DNA of 38,443 bases from an uncultured Bacteroidales bacterium (GTDB lineage: Bacteria; Bacteroidota; Bacteroidia; Bacteroidales; F082), in assembly GCA_905233445.1 (NCBI GenBank), contig CAJOEP010000023.1:1-38443 (forward strand). The letters are read 5' to 3'. The position numbers and the translations under genes were made by a program. The first letter of the stretch is position 1. Each line of letters opens with the position of its first letter. The notes below the pieces were generated by a model, which ran no database searches, had not been told where the DNA came from, and saw only the letters and a list, made by a program, of their open reading frames with translations. Shown here one piece after another: positions 15,839-23,153 of the stretch.

Positions 15839-17209
15839 TTATATGTTTATTTTTCTCGAGCGGGAGCCATATATGGCGACCACGATAAAGCAAATCATTG
15901 GCAAACAATAACTTATGTTTACTGAAGGATGACCGAGGATTGTGCCGCAGTCGATGATGAGGCCTTGGAGTGGCGGCATCAGGGCGCCACCAACGATTGC
16001 CATTACGAGGAATGCCGCGCCGAGTGAGGCATCTTCAAGGCTGACTTTTTCCAATGCGGTACCGTAAATGGTCGGGAACATCAGGCTCATGAAGAGACTG
16101 ATTCCGACGAGGCAGTAGAGACCGGTTTTGCCGACAATTAATATTGCGCCAAGCGAACAAATCGCAGCACAGATTCCGAAAATGGTCAGGAGTTTTCGCC
16201 CGTCAACATATTTCATCAGGAAGGTGGAAATGAAGCGACCGCAGAGGAACAGACACATCGCGATGATGTTGTAGTTTTGCGCTGTAGCTTTGTTAACTCC
16301 AAGATTATCAGCGTATTGGATAATGAAAGTCCAGACCATGATTTGGGCGGCGACGTAGAAAACTTGGGCGATGACGCCTTCACGATAAACACGGTTCTTC
16401 CAAAGCCGTTCTACCGTGGTTTTAAACGAACACGGATTGCACGGATTTGACGGATTTTTTTGGACCTTATTATCCGTTAGATCCGGTAAATCCGTGGTCG
16501 ATAAATTTGTGGTCGGAACTTTTACGATGGCAATGATAATCATCATGATTATAACGACTATTCCTAGGGCGACGTATGGATCGCGGATGACGGCAAGGTC
16601 GTGAAGGCGGATGTCAGCTTTTTCGGCATCGGAGAGCATCGGGAAGATGATGTTTCCAGCGGCATCGCGCTTATCGCTCAACAAGTTAGGAAGAACTATC
16701 ATTGAGGCGACTGCCATGCCAGCCAAGGAGCCCATCGGGTTGAAGGCTTGCGCGAGGTTGAGACGACGAGTTGCGTTAGCACCACTGGTTGCTGAGCCTG
16801 TCGAAGCACCCAAAGATAATATGAATGGATTGGCGGTAGTTTCCAAAAATGCCAATCCAAAAGTCAGGATATACAGGCTAAAACAGAAAAACGTGAAGCT
16901 TTGTTGAGCTGCTGCCGGGATAAACAAGAAGGCACCGATAGCATAGAGCGCCAAACCGAGCAAGATTCCGCTTTTGTAGCTGTATTTTCTGATGAAAAGA
17001 GCTGCCGGTATCGCCATTGTGGCATATCCACCATAAAAGGCGAATTGAATCAGACTCGCTTTGGCTGCAGGCAGCTCCATCAGCGTCTGAAACGCCGCCA
17101 CCATCGGGTTGGTGATGTCGTTGGCGAAACCCCACAACGCGAAAAGCGTCGTTATCGCGATAAAAGGAACAAGATATCTCTTTTCTACTAACTTCATTTT
17201 TTTAAACAT
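15839..17209 (-). CDS. fucP: L-fucose/H+ symporter (major facilitator superfamily)
   Basis: 456 residues, 12 predicted membrane helices. FucP imports L-fucose with a proton across the inner membrane. Family signatures: FALWGFANDITNPMVAAF in helix 1 with the functionally important Asp, ASLIQFAFYGGYATMAIPAA in helix 2, GLAFLETTANPFILSLG and RRLNLAQAFNPMGSLAG. It is slightly longer than the E. coli protein because of two in-frame insertions. Residues 135-144 (ASTGSATSGA) come from a CTGAGCCTGTCGAAG element just before the conserved RRLNLAQ segment. Residues 252-260 (NPS-NPC-NPC) come from a 9-base word array in the central cytoplasmic loop. The gene belongs with the mutarotase and GDP-fucose genes around it; no fucI or fucA is in the window. 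Confidence 0.92.
   Translation of the reverse strand: MFKKMKLVEKRYLVPFIAITTLFALWGFANDITNPMVAAFQTLMELPAAKASLIQFAFYGGYATMAIPAALFIRKYSYKSGILLGLALYAIGAFLFIPAAAQQSFTFFCFSLYILTFGLAFLETTANPFILSLGASTGSATSGANATRRLNLAQAFNPMGSLAGMAVASMIVLPNLLSDKRDAAGNIIFPMLSDAEKADIRLHDLAVIRDPYVALGIVVIIMMIIIAIVKVPTTNLSTTDLPDLTDNKVQKNPSNPCNPCSFKTTVERLWKNRVYREGVIAQVFYVAAQIMVWTFIIQYADNLGVNKATAQNYNIIAMCLFLCGRFISTFLMKYVDGRKLLTIFGICAAICSLGAILIVGKTGLYCLVGISLFMSLMFPTIYGTALEKVSLEDASLGAAFLVMAIVGGALMPPLQGLIIDCGTILGHPSVNISYCLPMICFIVVAIYGSRSRKINI
16431..16457 (-). repeat. In-frame 9-base word array inside fucP
   Basis: Three consecutive 9-base words (CACGGATTG, CACGGATTT, GACGGATTT) lie in the coding region and encode NPS-NPC-NPC. 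Similar words are found between genes at 15657-15684 and 21655-21677. Confidence 0.8.
16787..16810 (-). repeat. In-frame TTCGACAGGCTCAG-type element inside fucP
   Basis: The coding strand reads GGTGCTTCGACAGGCTCAGC across this site, encoding GASTGSA. A near copy lies in frame in the dehydratase gene at 37338-37360, read in the same frame (STGS). Confidence 0.75.
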
Positions 17210-17344
17210 TAATTGCCGTTAATTAGACATTAATTTTTCATTAATTATATTCTTCCTAATCTTTCTTACACTTTTTTCTTCCTTATTTTATATCGGCATC
17301 TAAGAGATAAGAATAGTCGGCATCGTATGCCCAACGTTCACCAA

Positions 17345-17551
17345 TTAGACTTTCTTCTCCAAAAGATGATTTTTGTAGTAAACGGGAATTTCTATTTCAC
17401 GCTCATTTGCTATACCATGGTCAAGCAATTCAAGATGTAAAGCTTCCTGATAAATAGGTTCCAACAAGCCATATCCTAATTCCGAGTGTACTGTCATAGC
17501 AGCCCCTATTATTTTATATATTTTATTGGCAAATTTTGATAAATTGTTCAT
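17345..17551 (-). pseudogene. Truncated GxxExxY (PD-(D/E)XK nuclease-like) gene
   Basis: 68 residues matching the N-terminal half of GxxExxY proteins: KIYKIIGAAMTVHSELGYGL, then LLEPIYQEALHLELLDHGI with the GxxExxY signature (GLLEPIY), then EREIEIPVYYKNHLLEKKV, where the frame stops. The usual C-terminal half with the LD-x-L and VELK motifs is missing. Intact members are about 120-130 residues, like the copy at 18920. The gene lies between fucP and the kinase fusion, bordered by AT-rich word repeats in opposite orientations (17217-17250 and 17563-17605). A different frame at 17288-17344 is open (ends ADYSYLLDADIK) but I cannot place it. Confidence 0.75.
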
Positions 17552-17610
17552 GGAATAAAAGAAATTAATGAATAATTATATGGTAAATTTATGATAATTA
17601 ACGTTTTAAA

Positions 17611-18780
17611 TCAAAATCCAGCTCTTCGGATAGTTAGTCGTATAGCTTCTGCATATTCTATTGCAAACTTTGAGGCGTTTTCGACGACGCAGGCGAGGTA
17701 GCCGCCACCGCCGGCGCCAGGCATTTTGTAGGCTAACACCTTATTTTTATATGTGTCAATGTAGCTCTGAACACAGCCTTGTATCATGGCTGGAAACATG
17801 GCGGTTTGTGCGTTGAAGCTGTCACGATAAGATTCGGCGAAGGCCTGTAAATCCTTGTGCATAATGGCGTTCCAGCAGAGGTCGGCGGCGTTGGCGAGAG
17901 CCTTCACTTTTTGCTCGGTGATATCTTTGCCTTCGACTACGGAGCAACCAGGTTTTCGAGGCTCCATTGGAATCATAATCAGATGATTTTCAAGCCATTG
18001 AAGTATTGATTCATCGCTGCAAGTCTCGATTTTTTCAGGCCAAAAATGGTTATCGTAATAATGGCGACAAAGTCCCGGAACGCAGATACCGATTGCATCT
18101 TGAGCTCCGCTGATGATGCCGTCTTCGCGCTCGGGATGGTTCTCGAAACAGAAAACCAGTCGAGCTAAGGTCTCGGGATCCATATTTGGCAGCTGATAAG
18201 GCCAAATGCGCTTGATAACGTTGCGAGTCGAGGTGCTAAGTCCACAACGCTCACGAACCTCAAAATTCGGCTCAAGCGAGATGGTTATTGCCCATCCTGG
18301 AGCGAAACAGCTCACATAAGGCTGGTCAATCCATGTTCCAGCGAGGTCGAGGCGTGTCGGGATGCGGCTTTCAACCTTTTTCAAGTCAGTAGAACTGCGT
18401 GCGACAAGGCCTTCGTGCGGGTCGCGGCTCAAAACCACGTATTCGATGCCGCGTTCAGCACAAAATTTGCGTTTTTCTTCTTTGTCGCCATCAGCATTAA
18501 CAACCAAAATATCAGGTTTCAGCGCATCGACAGTCGGGATGAAATCCATGATTCCACTGCCGGCGTTGATAAAAGCGTCCTTCACATAGCGAATGCTCTT
18601 GACCATGAAGAGGCGCTCCTGCTCGGAATAGACGGTTTTGTGGTGCTTATACTCCAAAATCGTGTCATCGGAGCCAATTCCGACGTACAAATCGCCGTAC
18701 TGTGAAGCCTGACGGAAAAACTCCACATGACCACTATGCAGTAGATCGTAACACCCAGAAACAAATACTTTCTTGCTCAT
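17611..18780 (-). CDS. Nucleotidyltransferase-GHMP sugar kinase fusion, probable role in fucose or related sugar activation
   Basis: 389 residues. Residues 1-130 are a cytidylyltransferase-like Rossmann domain: VFVSGCYDLLHSGHVEFF with the HxGH motif (15-18), GIGSD, and the EQERLFMVKSIRYV segment. Residues 139-389 resemble a GHMP kinase: RIPTRLDLAGTWIDQPYV (substrate loop), SGAQD (224-228) and a glycine-rich final motif PGAGGGGYL (354-362). The usual ATP-loop motif of GHMP kinases (PxxxGLGSS) is not visible, though the family as I recall it lacks it too. The domain order is opposite to and the first domain different from Fkp, the known bifunctional fucokinase/GDP-fucose pyrophosphorylase. Lying between fucP and fcl/gmd, it is a candidate salvage enzyme for fucose or another deoxysugar or heptose. 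Substrate and nucleotide are unknown. Confidence 0.8.
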   Translation of the reverse strand: MSKKVFVSGCYDLLHSGHVEFFRQASQYGDLYVGIGSDDTILEYKHHKTVYSEQERLFMVKSIRYVKDAFINAGSGIMDFIPTVDALKPDILVVNADGDKEEKRKFCAERGIEYVVLSRDPHEGLVARSSTDLKKVESRIPTRLDLAGTWIDQPYVSCFAPGWAITISLEPNFEVRERCGLSTSTRNVIKRIWPYQLPNMDPETLARLVFCFENHPEREDGIISGAQDAIGICVPGLCRHYYDNHFWPEKIETCSDESILQWLENHLIMIPMEPRKPGCSVVEGKDITEQKVKALANAADLCWNAIMHKDLQAFAESYRDSFNAQTAMFPAMIQGCVQSYIDTYKNKVLAYKMPGAGGGGYLACVVENASKFAIEYAEAIRLTIRRAGF

Positions 18781-18804
18781 TATCTCACTGATATTATTTT
18801 TTAT

Positions 18805-19372
18805 TCACACAGAAAACACGGAAATCACAGAAATTTGCTCACCTTAAGGTGGGCTGCTACCGCATGCTGGGGGTTCTTCGCAATATCCTTTCCGCTCTAC
18901 CTGTGCATTTCGTGTGACATTAATTCGCTATACGTTTCATTGCGGTAAGAATATCGTCAGTGTTAAAATTTACCAGTATTCCCAACCTCTTGTCCATGAG
19001 TTTTAAATAAGTCAGAAGCTGCTTGGCAAATACTGGTTTCATATCTTCTACAGACTTCAATTCTACAATTACCTTACCCTCCACTAGTACATCAAGCCTC
19101 AAGGCTGTCTTGAGTTCGTTGCCTTTATATCGGATAGGAACCTCAAGTTGGCGTTCAACCTTCAGGCCTCGTTGTTCAAGTTCATAGCATAATGCCTCCT
19201 CATAGACCGATTCCAACAGCCCGGGACCGAGTTCCTTATACACATCGTATATAGCTCCTCTAACTTCGTATGTTATCTCATTATCTGTCATAATTTACCT
19301 AACCTTGTCGTGCGCCAGCCCAGTGTGCCGAAGGCGCACTATTTTTCTGTGTTTTCTGTGCTTTCTGTGTGA
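18805..19372. mobile_element. GxxExxY cassette bordered by 29-bp imperfect inverted repeats
   Basis: The arms 18805-18833 and 19344-19372 are inverted copies of a TCACACAGAAA... word array with about 3 mismatches in 28. The unit of 568 bp contains one gene (18920-19291), a CACCTTAAGGTG palindrome on its left and a GTGCGCC/GGCGCAC hairpin on its right. It separates the kinase fusion from fcl. Calling it mobile is inference: no target-site duplication or transposase is seen, and the arms are low-complexity. Confidence 0.4.
18920..19291 (-). CDS. GxxExxY family protein (PD-(D/E)XK nuclease fold)
   Basis: 123 residues, complete. It contains the naming motif GLLESVY (GxxExxY), ALCYELEQRGLKVERQLEVP, the nuclease-like core ALRLDVLVEGKVIVELKSVE (Asp, then E-x-K), and a final helix with KRLGILVNF. 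The family has the PD-(D/E)XK fold and is widespread in Bacteroidetes, but its function is unknown; some are presumed nucleases. It is inserted between genes of the GDP-fucose block and is flanked by inverted word repeats. Base composition is close to its neighbours. Confidence 0.88.
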   Translation of the reverse strand: MTDNEITYEVRGAIYDVYKELGPGLLESVYEEALCYELEQRGLKVERQLEVPIRYKGNELKTALRLDVLVEGKVIVELKSVEDMKPVFAKQLLTYLKLMDKRLGILVNFNTDDILTAMKRIAN

Positions 19373-19398
19373 CAAAACAAATTATATTTCGTGTGAAC

Positions 19399-20340
19399 TT
19401 AGCGTTCAGCTCGCATTGGGTTGTTTAAAAAGTCTTCGTAGGCAAGTTTAATACCGTCCTCGAGTTCGGTTTTGTAAGTCCAACCGAGTTTGGTGGCTTT
19501 CGAAACATCAAGAAGCTTGCGTGGAGTGCCGTTTGGACGGGTGGTATCCCACTTGATTTGACCTTTATAGCCGACGACTTTGGCAACCAATTCTGTTAAT
19601 GCTTTGATTGTCAATTCTTTGCCAGTACCAGCGTTGACGGTTTCGTTGCCTGAATAATTGTTCATTAAGAAGACGCATAGATTGGCTAGATCATCTACAT
19701 AAAGGAATTCTCTTAATGGCGAACCGTCGCCCCAGCAGGTGACTTCTTTCAAGCCGTTGACTTTAGCCTCGTGAAAACGGCGGATTAAAGCTGGTAAAAC
19801 GTGCGAATGCTCCGGATGATAGTTGTCATTCGGACCATAGAGGTTGGTAGGCATCACCGAGATGTAATCGGTGCCGTACTGACGGTTCAAATATTCACAG
19901 TATTTCAGACCGCTGATTTTCGCTAAAGCATAGGCTTCGTTGGTCTTTTCGAGCTCTGAGGTCAACAAGCATGATTCCGGCATTGGCTGAGGTGCCATAC
20001 GAGGATAGATGCAGCTCGAACCTAAGAATTCCAACTTCTTGCATCCGTTTTTCCAGGCGGCGTGGATAACGTTCATCTCCAAAATCATGTTATCGTACAT
20101 AAAATCAGCAAGAGCTGACTGATTTGCCACGATTCCACCAACTTTTGCAGCAGCAAGGAACACATATTCTGGTTTTTCTTCCGCAAAGAACTTCTCAACC
20201 TGATCCTGACGGGTCAAATCCAGTTCTTTGTGCGTGCGCAACACCAAATTGTTATATCCTTGCCTTTGCAACTCACGCACAATAGCACTTCCTACCATTC
20301 CGCGATGACCAGCGACATATATCTTACTATCTTTTTTCAT
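19399..20340 (-). CDS. fcl: GDP-L-fucose synthase
   Basis: 313 residues. This short-chain dehydrogenase family epimerase/reductase converts GDP-4-keto-6-deoxy-mannose to GDP-L-fucose using NADPH, in the cytoplasm. Seen: the nucleotide-binding motif [17 protein letters not shown] (8-24), the family motif FLGSSCIYP (catalytic Ser), and [20 protein letters not shown] with the Tyr-x3-Lys pair. [11 protein letters not shown] and VDDLA are also typical of WcaG/Fcl. Length is standard. gmd, which makes its substrate, lies 163 bases upstream on the same strand, so the two form a GDP-fucose pair, likely for capsule or glycoprotein fucosylation. The spacer between them contains a REP-like element. Confidence 0.95.
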   Translation of the reverse strand: MKKDSKIYVAGHRGMVGSAIVRELQRQGYNNLVLRTHKELDLTRQDQVEKFFAEEKPEYVFLAAAKVGGIVANQSALADFMYDNMILEMNVIHAAWKNGCKKLEFLGSSCIYPRMAPQPMPESCLLTSELEKTNEAYALAKISGLKYCEYLNRQYGTDYISVMPTNLYGPNDNYHPEHSHVLPALIRRFHEAKVNGLKEVTCWGDGSPLREFLYVDDLANLCVFLMNNYSGNETVNAGTGKELTIKALTELVAKVVGYKGQIKWDTTRPNGTPRKLLDVSKATKLGWTYKTELEDGIKLAYEDFLNNPMRAER

Positions 20341-20395
20341 CTTACATCAATTCTTTTTTATCAACATCGAAAAACTCGAAAAACACTAAAAATTT

Positions 20396-20449
20396 GTCAT
20401 TTCAAAAGAAAATTTCTCCGCTTCGCCTATCGGCTTCAGTCGAAATGAC
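20396..20449. repeat. REP-like element bounded by GTCATTTC/GAAATGAC
   Basis: Inverted 8-bp ends at 20396-20403 and 20442-20449 enclose AATTTCTCCGCTTCGCC... The same core (TTTCTCCGC ... GTCGAAATGAC) is found inside the aminotransferase gene at 29371-29404 and a shorter relative at 8376-8400. It lies in the fcl-gmd spacer. Confidence 0.75.
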
Positions 20450-20503
20450 GTGGAAAATAAAATCATTATTTCGTTTCTTTCGTGTTTTTAGATGTTTAAT
20501 TAA

Positions 20504-21583
20504 TTATTCCATGTTTTCGCGAAGGTGCATTTTGCGAACCTTCTTCATGTCGTGTTTCACCATGATGCGAACGAGGTCCTCGAAGGATGTCTTGTTCGGA
20601 TTCCAGCCGAGCTGGGTCTTGGCTTTCGTTGGGTCGCCGAGAAGCTGATCAACTTCAGCAGGACGGAAATATTTCGGGTCAACCTCGACCAAAACTTTGC
20701 CTGTCTTGACATCGACACCTTTTTCGTTGACTCCCTCGCCTTCCCATTTCAGCTCGATTCCGACTTCCTTGAATGCTAAAGTGCAGAAATCGCGGACGGT
20801 GTGATATTGTCCGGTGGCGATGACAAAATCGTCTGGTTTTGGCTGCTGGAGGATGAGCCACATGCACTCTACGTAATCCTTGGCATAGCCCCAGTCTCTC
20901 AATGAGTTAAGGTTGCCGAGATACAGTTTATCCTGGAATCCTTGAGCGATTCTCGCTACTGCTAAAGTGATTTTTCTTGTCACAAAATTCTCGCCACGGC
21001 GTTCCGACTCGTGGTTGAACAAGATGCCGTTGCAGCAGTACATTCCGTAGCTCTCGCGGTAGTTTTTCATTATCCAAAAACCGTATTGCTTGGCGACTCC
21101 GTAAGGCGAGCGCGGATAGAACGGTGTAGTCTCCTTCTGCGGCACCTCCTGCACCATTCCGAAAAGCTCAGATGTGGAGGCCTGATAGATTCGGCATTTG
21201 TCGGTAAGGCCAGCAATTCTTACAGCTTCCAGCAGTCGCAAAGTGCCCATAGCATCGACGTCGGCAGTGAATTCTGGCACGTCGAACGACACTTTCACAT
21301 GGCTCTGAGCCGCAAGGTTATAAATCTCGTCAGGCTTAATTTCGCTGATGATTCTGATGAGGCTCGAGCTGTCGGTCATATCGCCCCAGTGCAGATTTAT
21401 CAGGCGTTTTTGATGCATGTCGCGCACCCATTCGTCGAGGTAGAGGTGTTCGATGCGACCTGTATTGAAACTCGAGCTGCGGCGCAGCACGCCATGCACC
21501 TCATAGCCTTTTTCTATCAAAAACTCAGCCAGAAACGAGCCGTCCTGGCCAGTGATTCCGGTGATTAATGCTTTTTTTGCCAT
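20504..21583 (-). CDS. gmd: GDP-mannose 4,6-dehydratase
   Basis: 359 residues. It converts GDP-D-mannose to GDP-4-keto-6-deoxy-D-mannose with bound NADP, the first step to GDP-fucose. Seen: [20 protein letters not shown] (glycine-rich nucleotide motif), the dehydratase motif ASTSELFG with the catalytic Thr and Glu, and the [15 protein letters not shown] segment with Tyr-x3-Lys. [17 protein letters not shown] and [14 protein letters not shown] are highly characteristic of GMD. Length is normal. Its product feeds fcl directly downstream. Confidence 0.96.
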   Translation of the reverse strand: MAKKALITGITGQDGSFLAEFLIEKGYEVHGVLRRSSSFNTGRIEHLYLDEWVRDMHQKRLINLHWGDMTDSSSLIRIISEIKPDEIYNLAAQSHVKVSFDVPEFTADVDAMGTLRLLEAVRIAGLTDKCRIYQASTSELFGMVQEVPQKETTPFYPRSPYGVAKQYGFWIMKNYRESYGMYCCNGILFNHESERRGENFVTRKITLAVARIAQGFQDKLYLGNLNSLRDWGYAKDYVECMWLILQQPKPDDFVIATGQYHTVRDFCTLAFKEVGIELKWEGEGVNEKGVDVKTGKVLVEVDPKYFRPAEVDQLLGDPTKAKTQLGWNPNKTSFEDLVRIMVKHDMKKVRKMHLRENME

Positions 21584-21606
21584 AGCTTATTAATATGTAC
21601 AATTTG

Positions 21607-21614
21607 CAAAGATA
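21607..21614 (-). promoter_or_regulatory. -7 box of gmd
   Basis: The minus strand reads TATCTTTG (TAnnTTTG), 23 bases before the ATG at 21583. No clear -33 TTTG at the usual spacing. Confidence 0.6.
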
Positions 21615-21688
21615 CAAATTTAATTTTATATCTTCATATTTTTTTCGACCACTGATCTCACGAATTTACACGGATTCAAAAAAAATTG

Positions 21689-21696
21689 TAACTTTG
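21689..21696 (+). promoter_or_regulatory. -7 box of the sigma-like gene
   Basis: TAACTTTG matches TAnnTTTG, 22 bases before the ATG at 21719. The -33 region (TTTA) is weak. The 29-bp motif found before the neighbouring operons is not present here. Confidence 0.55.
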
Positions 21697-21718
21697 CGCT
21701 TTAAAAACGAAGAACCTT

Positions 21719-22585
21719 ATGTGTAAACCTGGAGATTTTTCTGACGAAGCGATGTACGATTTGTTGCACAATAGTTTGGGCAAACAGTTGATGAGGAAGT
21801 TTGAAGCATTTGAGTATCAATTACTTGATGGCTTTGAAGATATTGTTGATGATTTCTTTATTTATTTGAGAGATGGGACGAATAGGGCCAATATGACCAA
21901 TACGACCAATAGGATTAAATATGAATCGCTTTATCGAATTAAAAACCCAGAAGCGTTTTCTGCGTTCATAATCAATACTTTCCGAAATTATTTAAGTGTT
22001 AGGGCTGCAAAAGAAGTGAAATTTGCTTACGCCGAATGCTCAGCTGATAATATTACCGGTGATGAAACCGCATCTTCCATTCTGACTGACGAGCAAAAAC
22101 TTGCAATCGCTTCTAATTTAATAGCTTACGCTCATCAAACGATGCCGCCACGCGATTGTTTTATCTTATTCAGAACTTTGCTCACGATGTTGAACAAAAA
22201 GCAGGCATTGCCCAATGAAACGATGGCAAAGGCACTTGGCATGAGCGATATTGCCTATCGGGTGACTGTCCATCGGATGAAGGGCAACTTAGCAAAATAT
22301 CGCACTCAGCTTATTCAAGGCCAGCGTTTAGAACTTGATGAGAAACACCAAACTATGGCGCAGAAAATCAACGATGATTTTTTAAATCTTTATCCAACAT
22401 TGTTGATTTATTACGACCAAGTCGTTGATACTCTTGGTTGCGCCGATGCCATTAAAAATCTCCGTCAGGAATACCTTAAGGAGACTGGTACCTTGATGCA
22501 CGAGGCGGAAGCGGAGTATTCTGTACCGGTGACGATTACTCACTTCTGGAATAAACTTGAACAGTTTATGTCGTTTGATGTTTGA
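21719..22585 (+). CDS. Divergent sigma-70-family-like protein
   Basis: 288 residues. Residues about 25-95 resemble a degenerate sigma region 2 (FEAFEYQLLDGFEDIVDDFF ... NPEAFSAFIINTFRNYLSVR), and residues about 150-190 a region 4 helix-turn-helix (LPNETMAKALGMSDIAYRVT, VHRMKGNLAKYRTQL). A further 90 residues of unknown fold follow. Similarity to ECF sigma factors is by pattern only. Residues 54-65 (TNR-ANM-TNT-TNR) are encoded by a 9-base word array inserted between the two region-2 segments. The gene converges on the AAA+/phosphoesterase cluster, and ends 6 bases from its last gene. It could be the activator of the three operons carrying the 29-bp motif; that is inference. Confidence 0.6.
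   Translation: MCKPGDFSDEAMYDLLHNSLGKQLMRKFEAFEYQLLDGFEDIVDDFFIYLRDGTNRANMTNTTNRIKYESLYRIKNPEAFSAFIINTFRNYLSVRAAKEVKFAYAECSADNITGDETASSILTDEQKLAIASNLIAYAHQTMPPRDCFILFRTLLTMLNKKQALPNETMAKALGMSDIAYRVTVHRMKGNLAKYRTQLIQGQRLELDEKHQTMAQKINDDFLNLYPTLLIYYDQVVDTLGCADAIKNLRQEYLKETGTLMHEAEAEYSVPVTITHFWNKLEQFMSFDV
21878..21913 (+). repeat. In-frame 9-base word array inside the sigma-like gene
   Basis: Four 9-base words of the type ACCAATANG, encoding the tripeptides TNR, ANM, TNT, TNR. The array is at the join between two conserved-looking segments and leaves the frame intact. Confidence 0.8.
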
Positions 22586-22590
22586 TCATA

Positions 22591-23121
22591 TTACGAAAAT
22601 TGTTTTACTACATGATAAGTGCCTGATAATGTTGTTATTGCATCAAAAGCATGGGCAAAAATGTCATCATATTTTTCATCATAACAGGGCTGATGCTGCA
22701 TAAACTCCTCCGTGGTTACCCAACGGCTGAAAGCCGCTTCATATTCCACATCCTCCGGACCTAAAAGAAAACCAATTTTAAAACTTGGATGGTCGAAATC
22801 ACGATCACCTTCGGTGATAATCACCACCATAGCGCCGTTGTTGTTATCACTATGGTTTAACAGTTCCTGACAGTCCTCCAATTTGTTAAAATCGTACTTG
22901 CCGTAATCTCTGTCAAGCAAATCAATGCCTTCTAGATTGAGCTGTTTCGGAAAGAAATCAAAAACATCTTTCTTTTCAGGCTGAAAATACTTTGCGGAAA
23001 TCAGATGCAGGAAAGCCATCGGCATATACTTGCGATAGCCCCACTGCAAGTGATAAACTTTGTTAAGTCGAGCACCGCTACACCCTTCGATTTGCAATAA
23101 GATGTTAGTTCGTTGACTCAT
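22591..23121 (-). CDS. Unknown protein, last gene of the AAA+ operon
   Basis: 176 residues from the ATG at 23121 (MSQRTNILLQIEGCSGARLN). I do not recognise a family. It is acidic and mixed alpha/beta, with an aromatic-rich centre (KVYHLQWGYRKYMPMAFLHL), FDFFPKQLNLEGIDLLDRDY, a strand GAMVVIITEGDRDF and helical C-terminal third (YDDIFAHAFDAITTL). No signal peptide, no membrane segment. It follows the AAA+ gene by 32 bases and so should share its transcript and its 29-bp motif promoter. A longer reading from 23211 would overlap the AAA+ gene and looks non-coding. Its tight link suggests a partner or substrate adaptor of the ATPase. Confidence 0.75.
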   Translation of the reverse strand: MSQRTNILLQIEGCSGARLNKVYHLQWGYRKYMPMAFLHLISAKYFQPEKKDVFDFFPKQLNLEGIDLLDRDYGKYDFNKLEDCQELLNHSDNNNGAMVVIITEGDRDFDHPSFKIGFLLGPEDVEYEAAFSRWVTTEEFMQHQPCYDEKYDDIFAHAFDAITTLSGTYHVVKQFS

Positions 23122-23153
23122 GATATTTATTGTTATTTTCAATATTTTTGTTT

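Noticed and set aside
17288..17344. Open frame ending ADYSYLLDADIK as a gene end
   Set aside because: No start, no recognisable family and less than 20 convincing codons.
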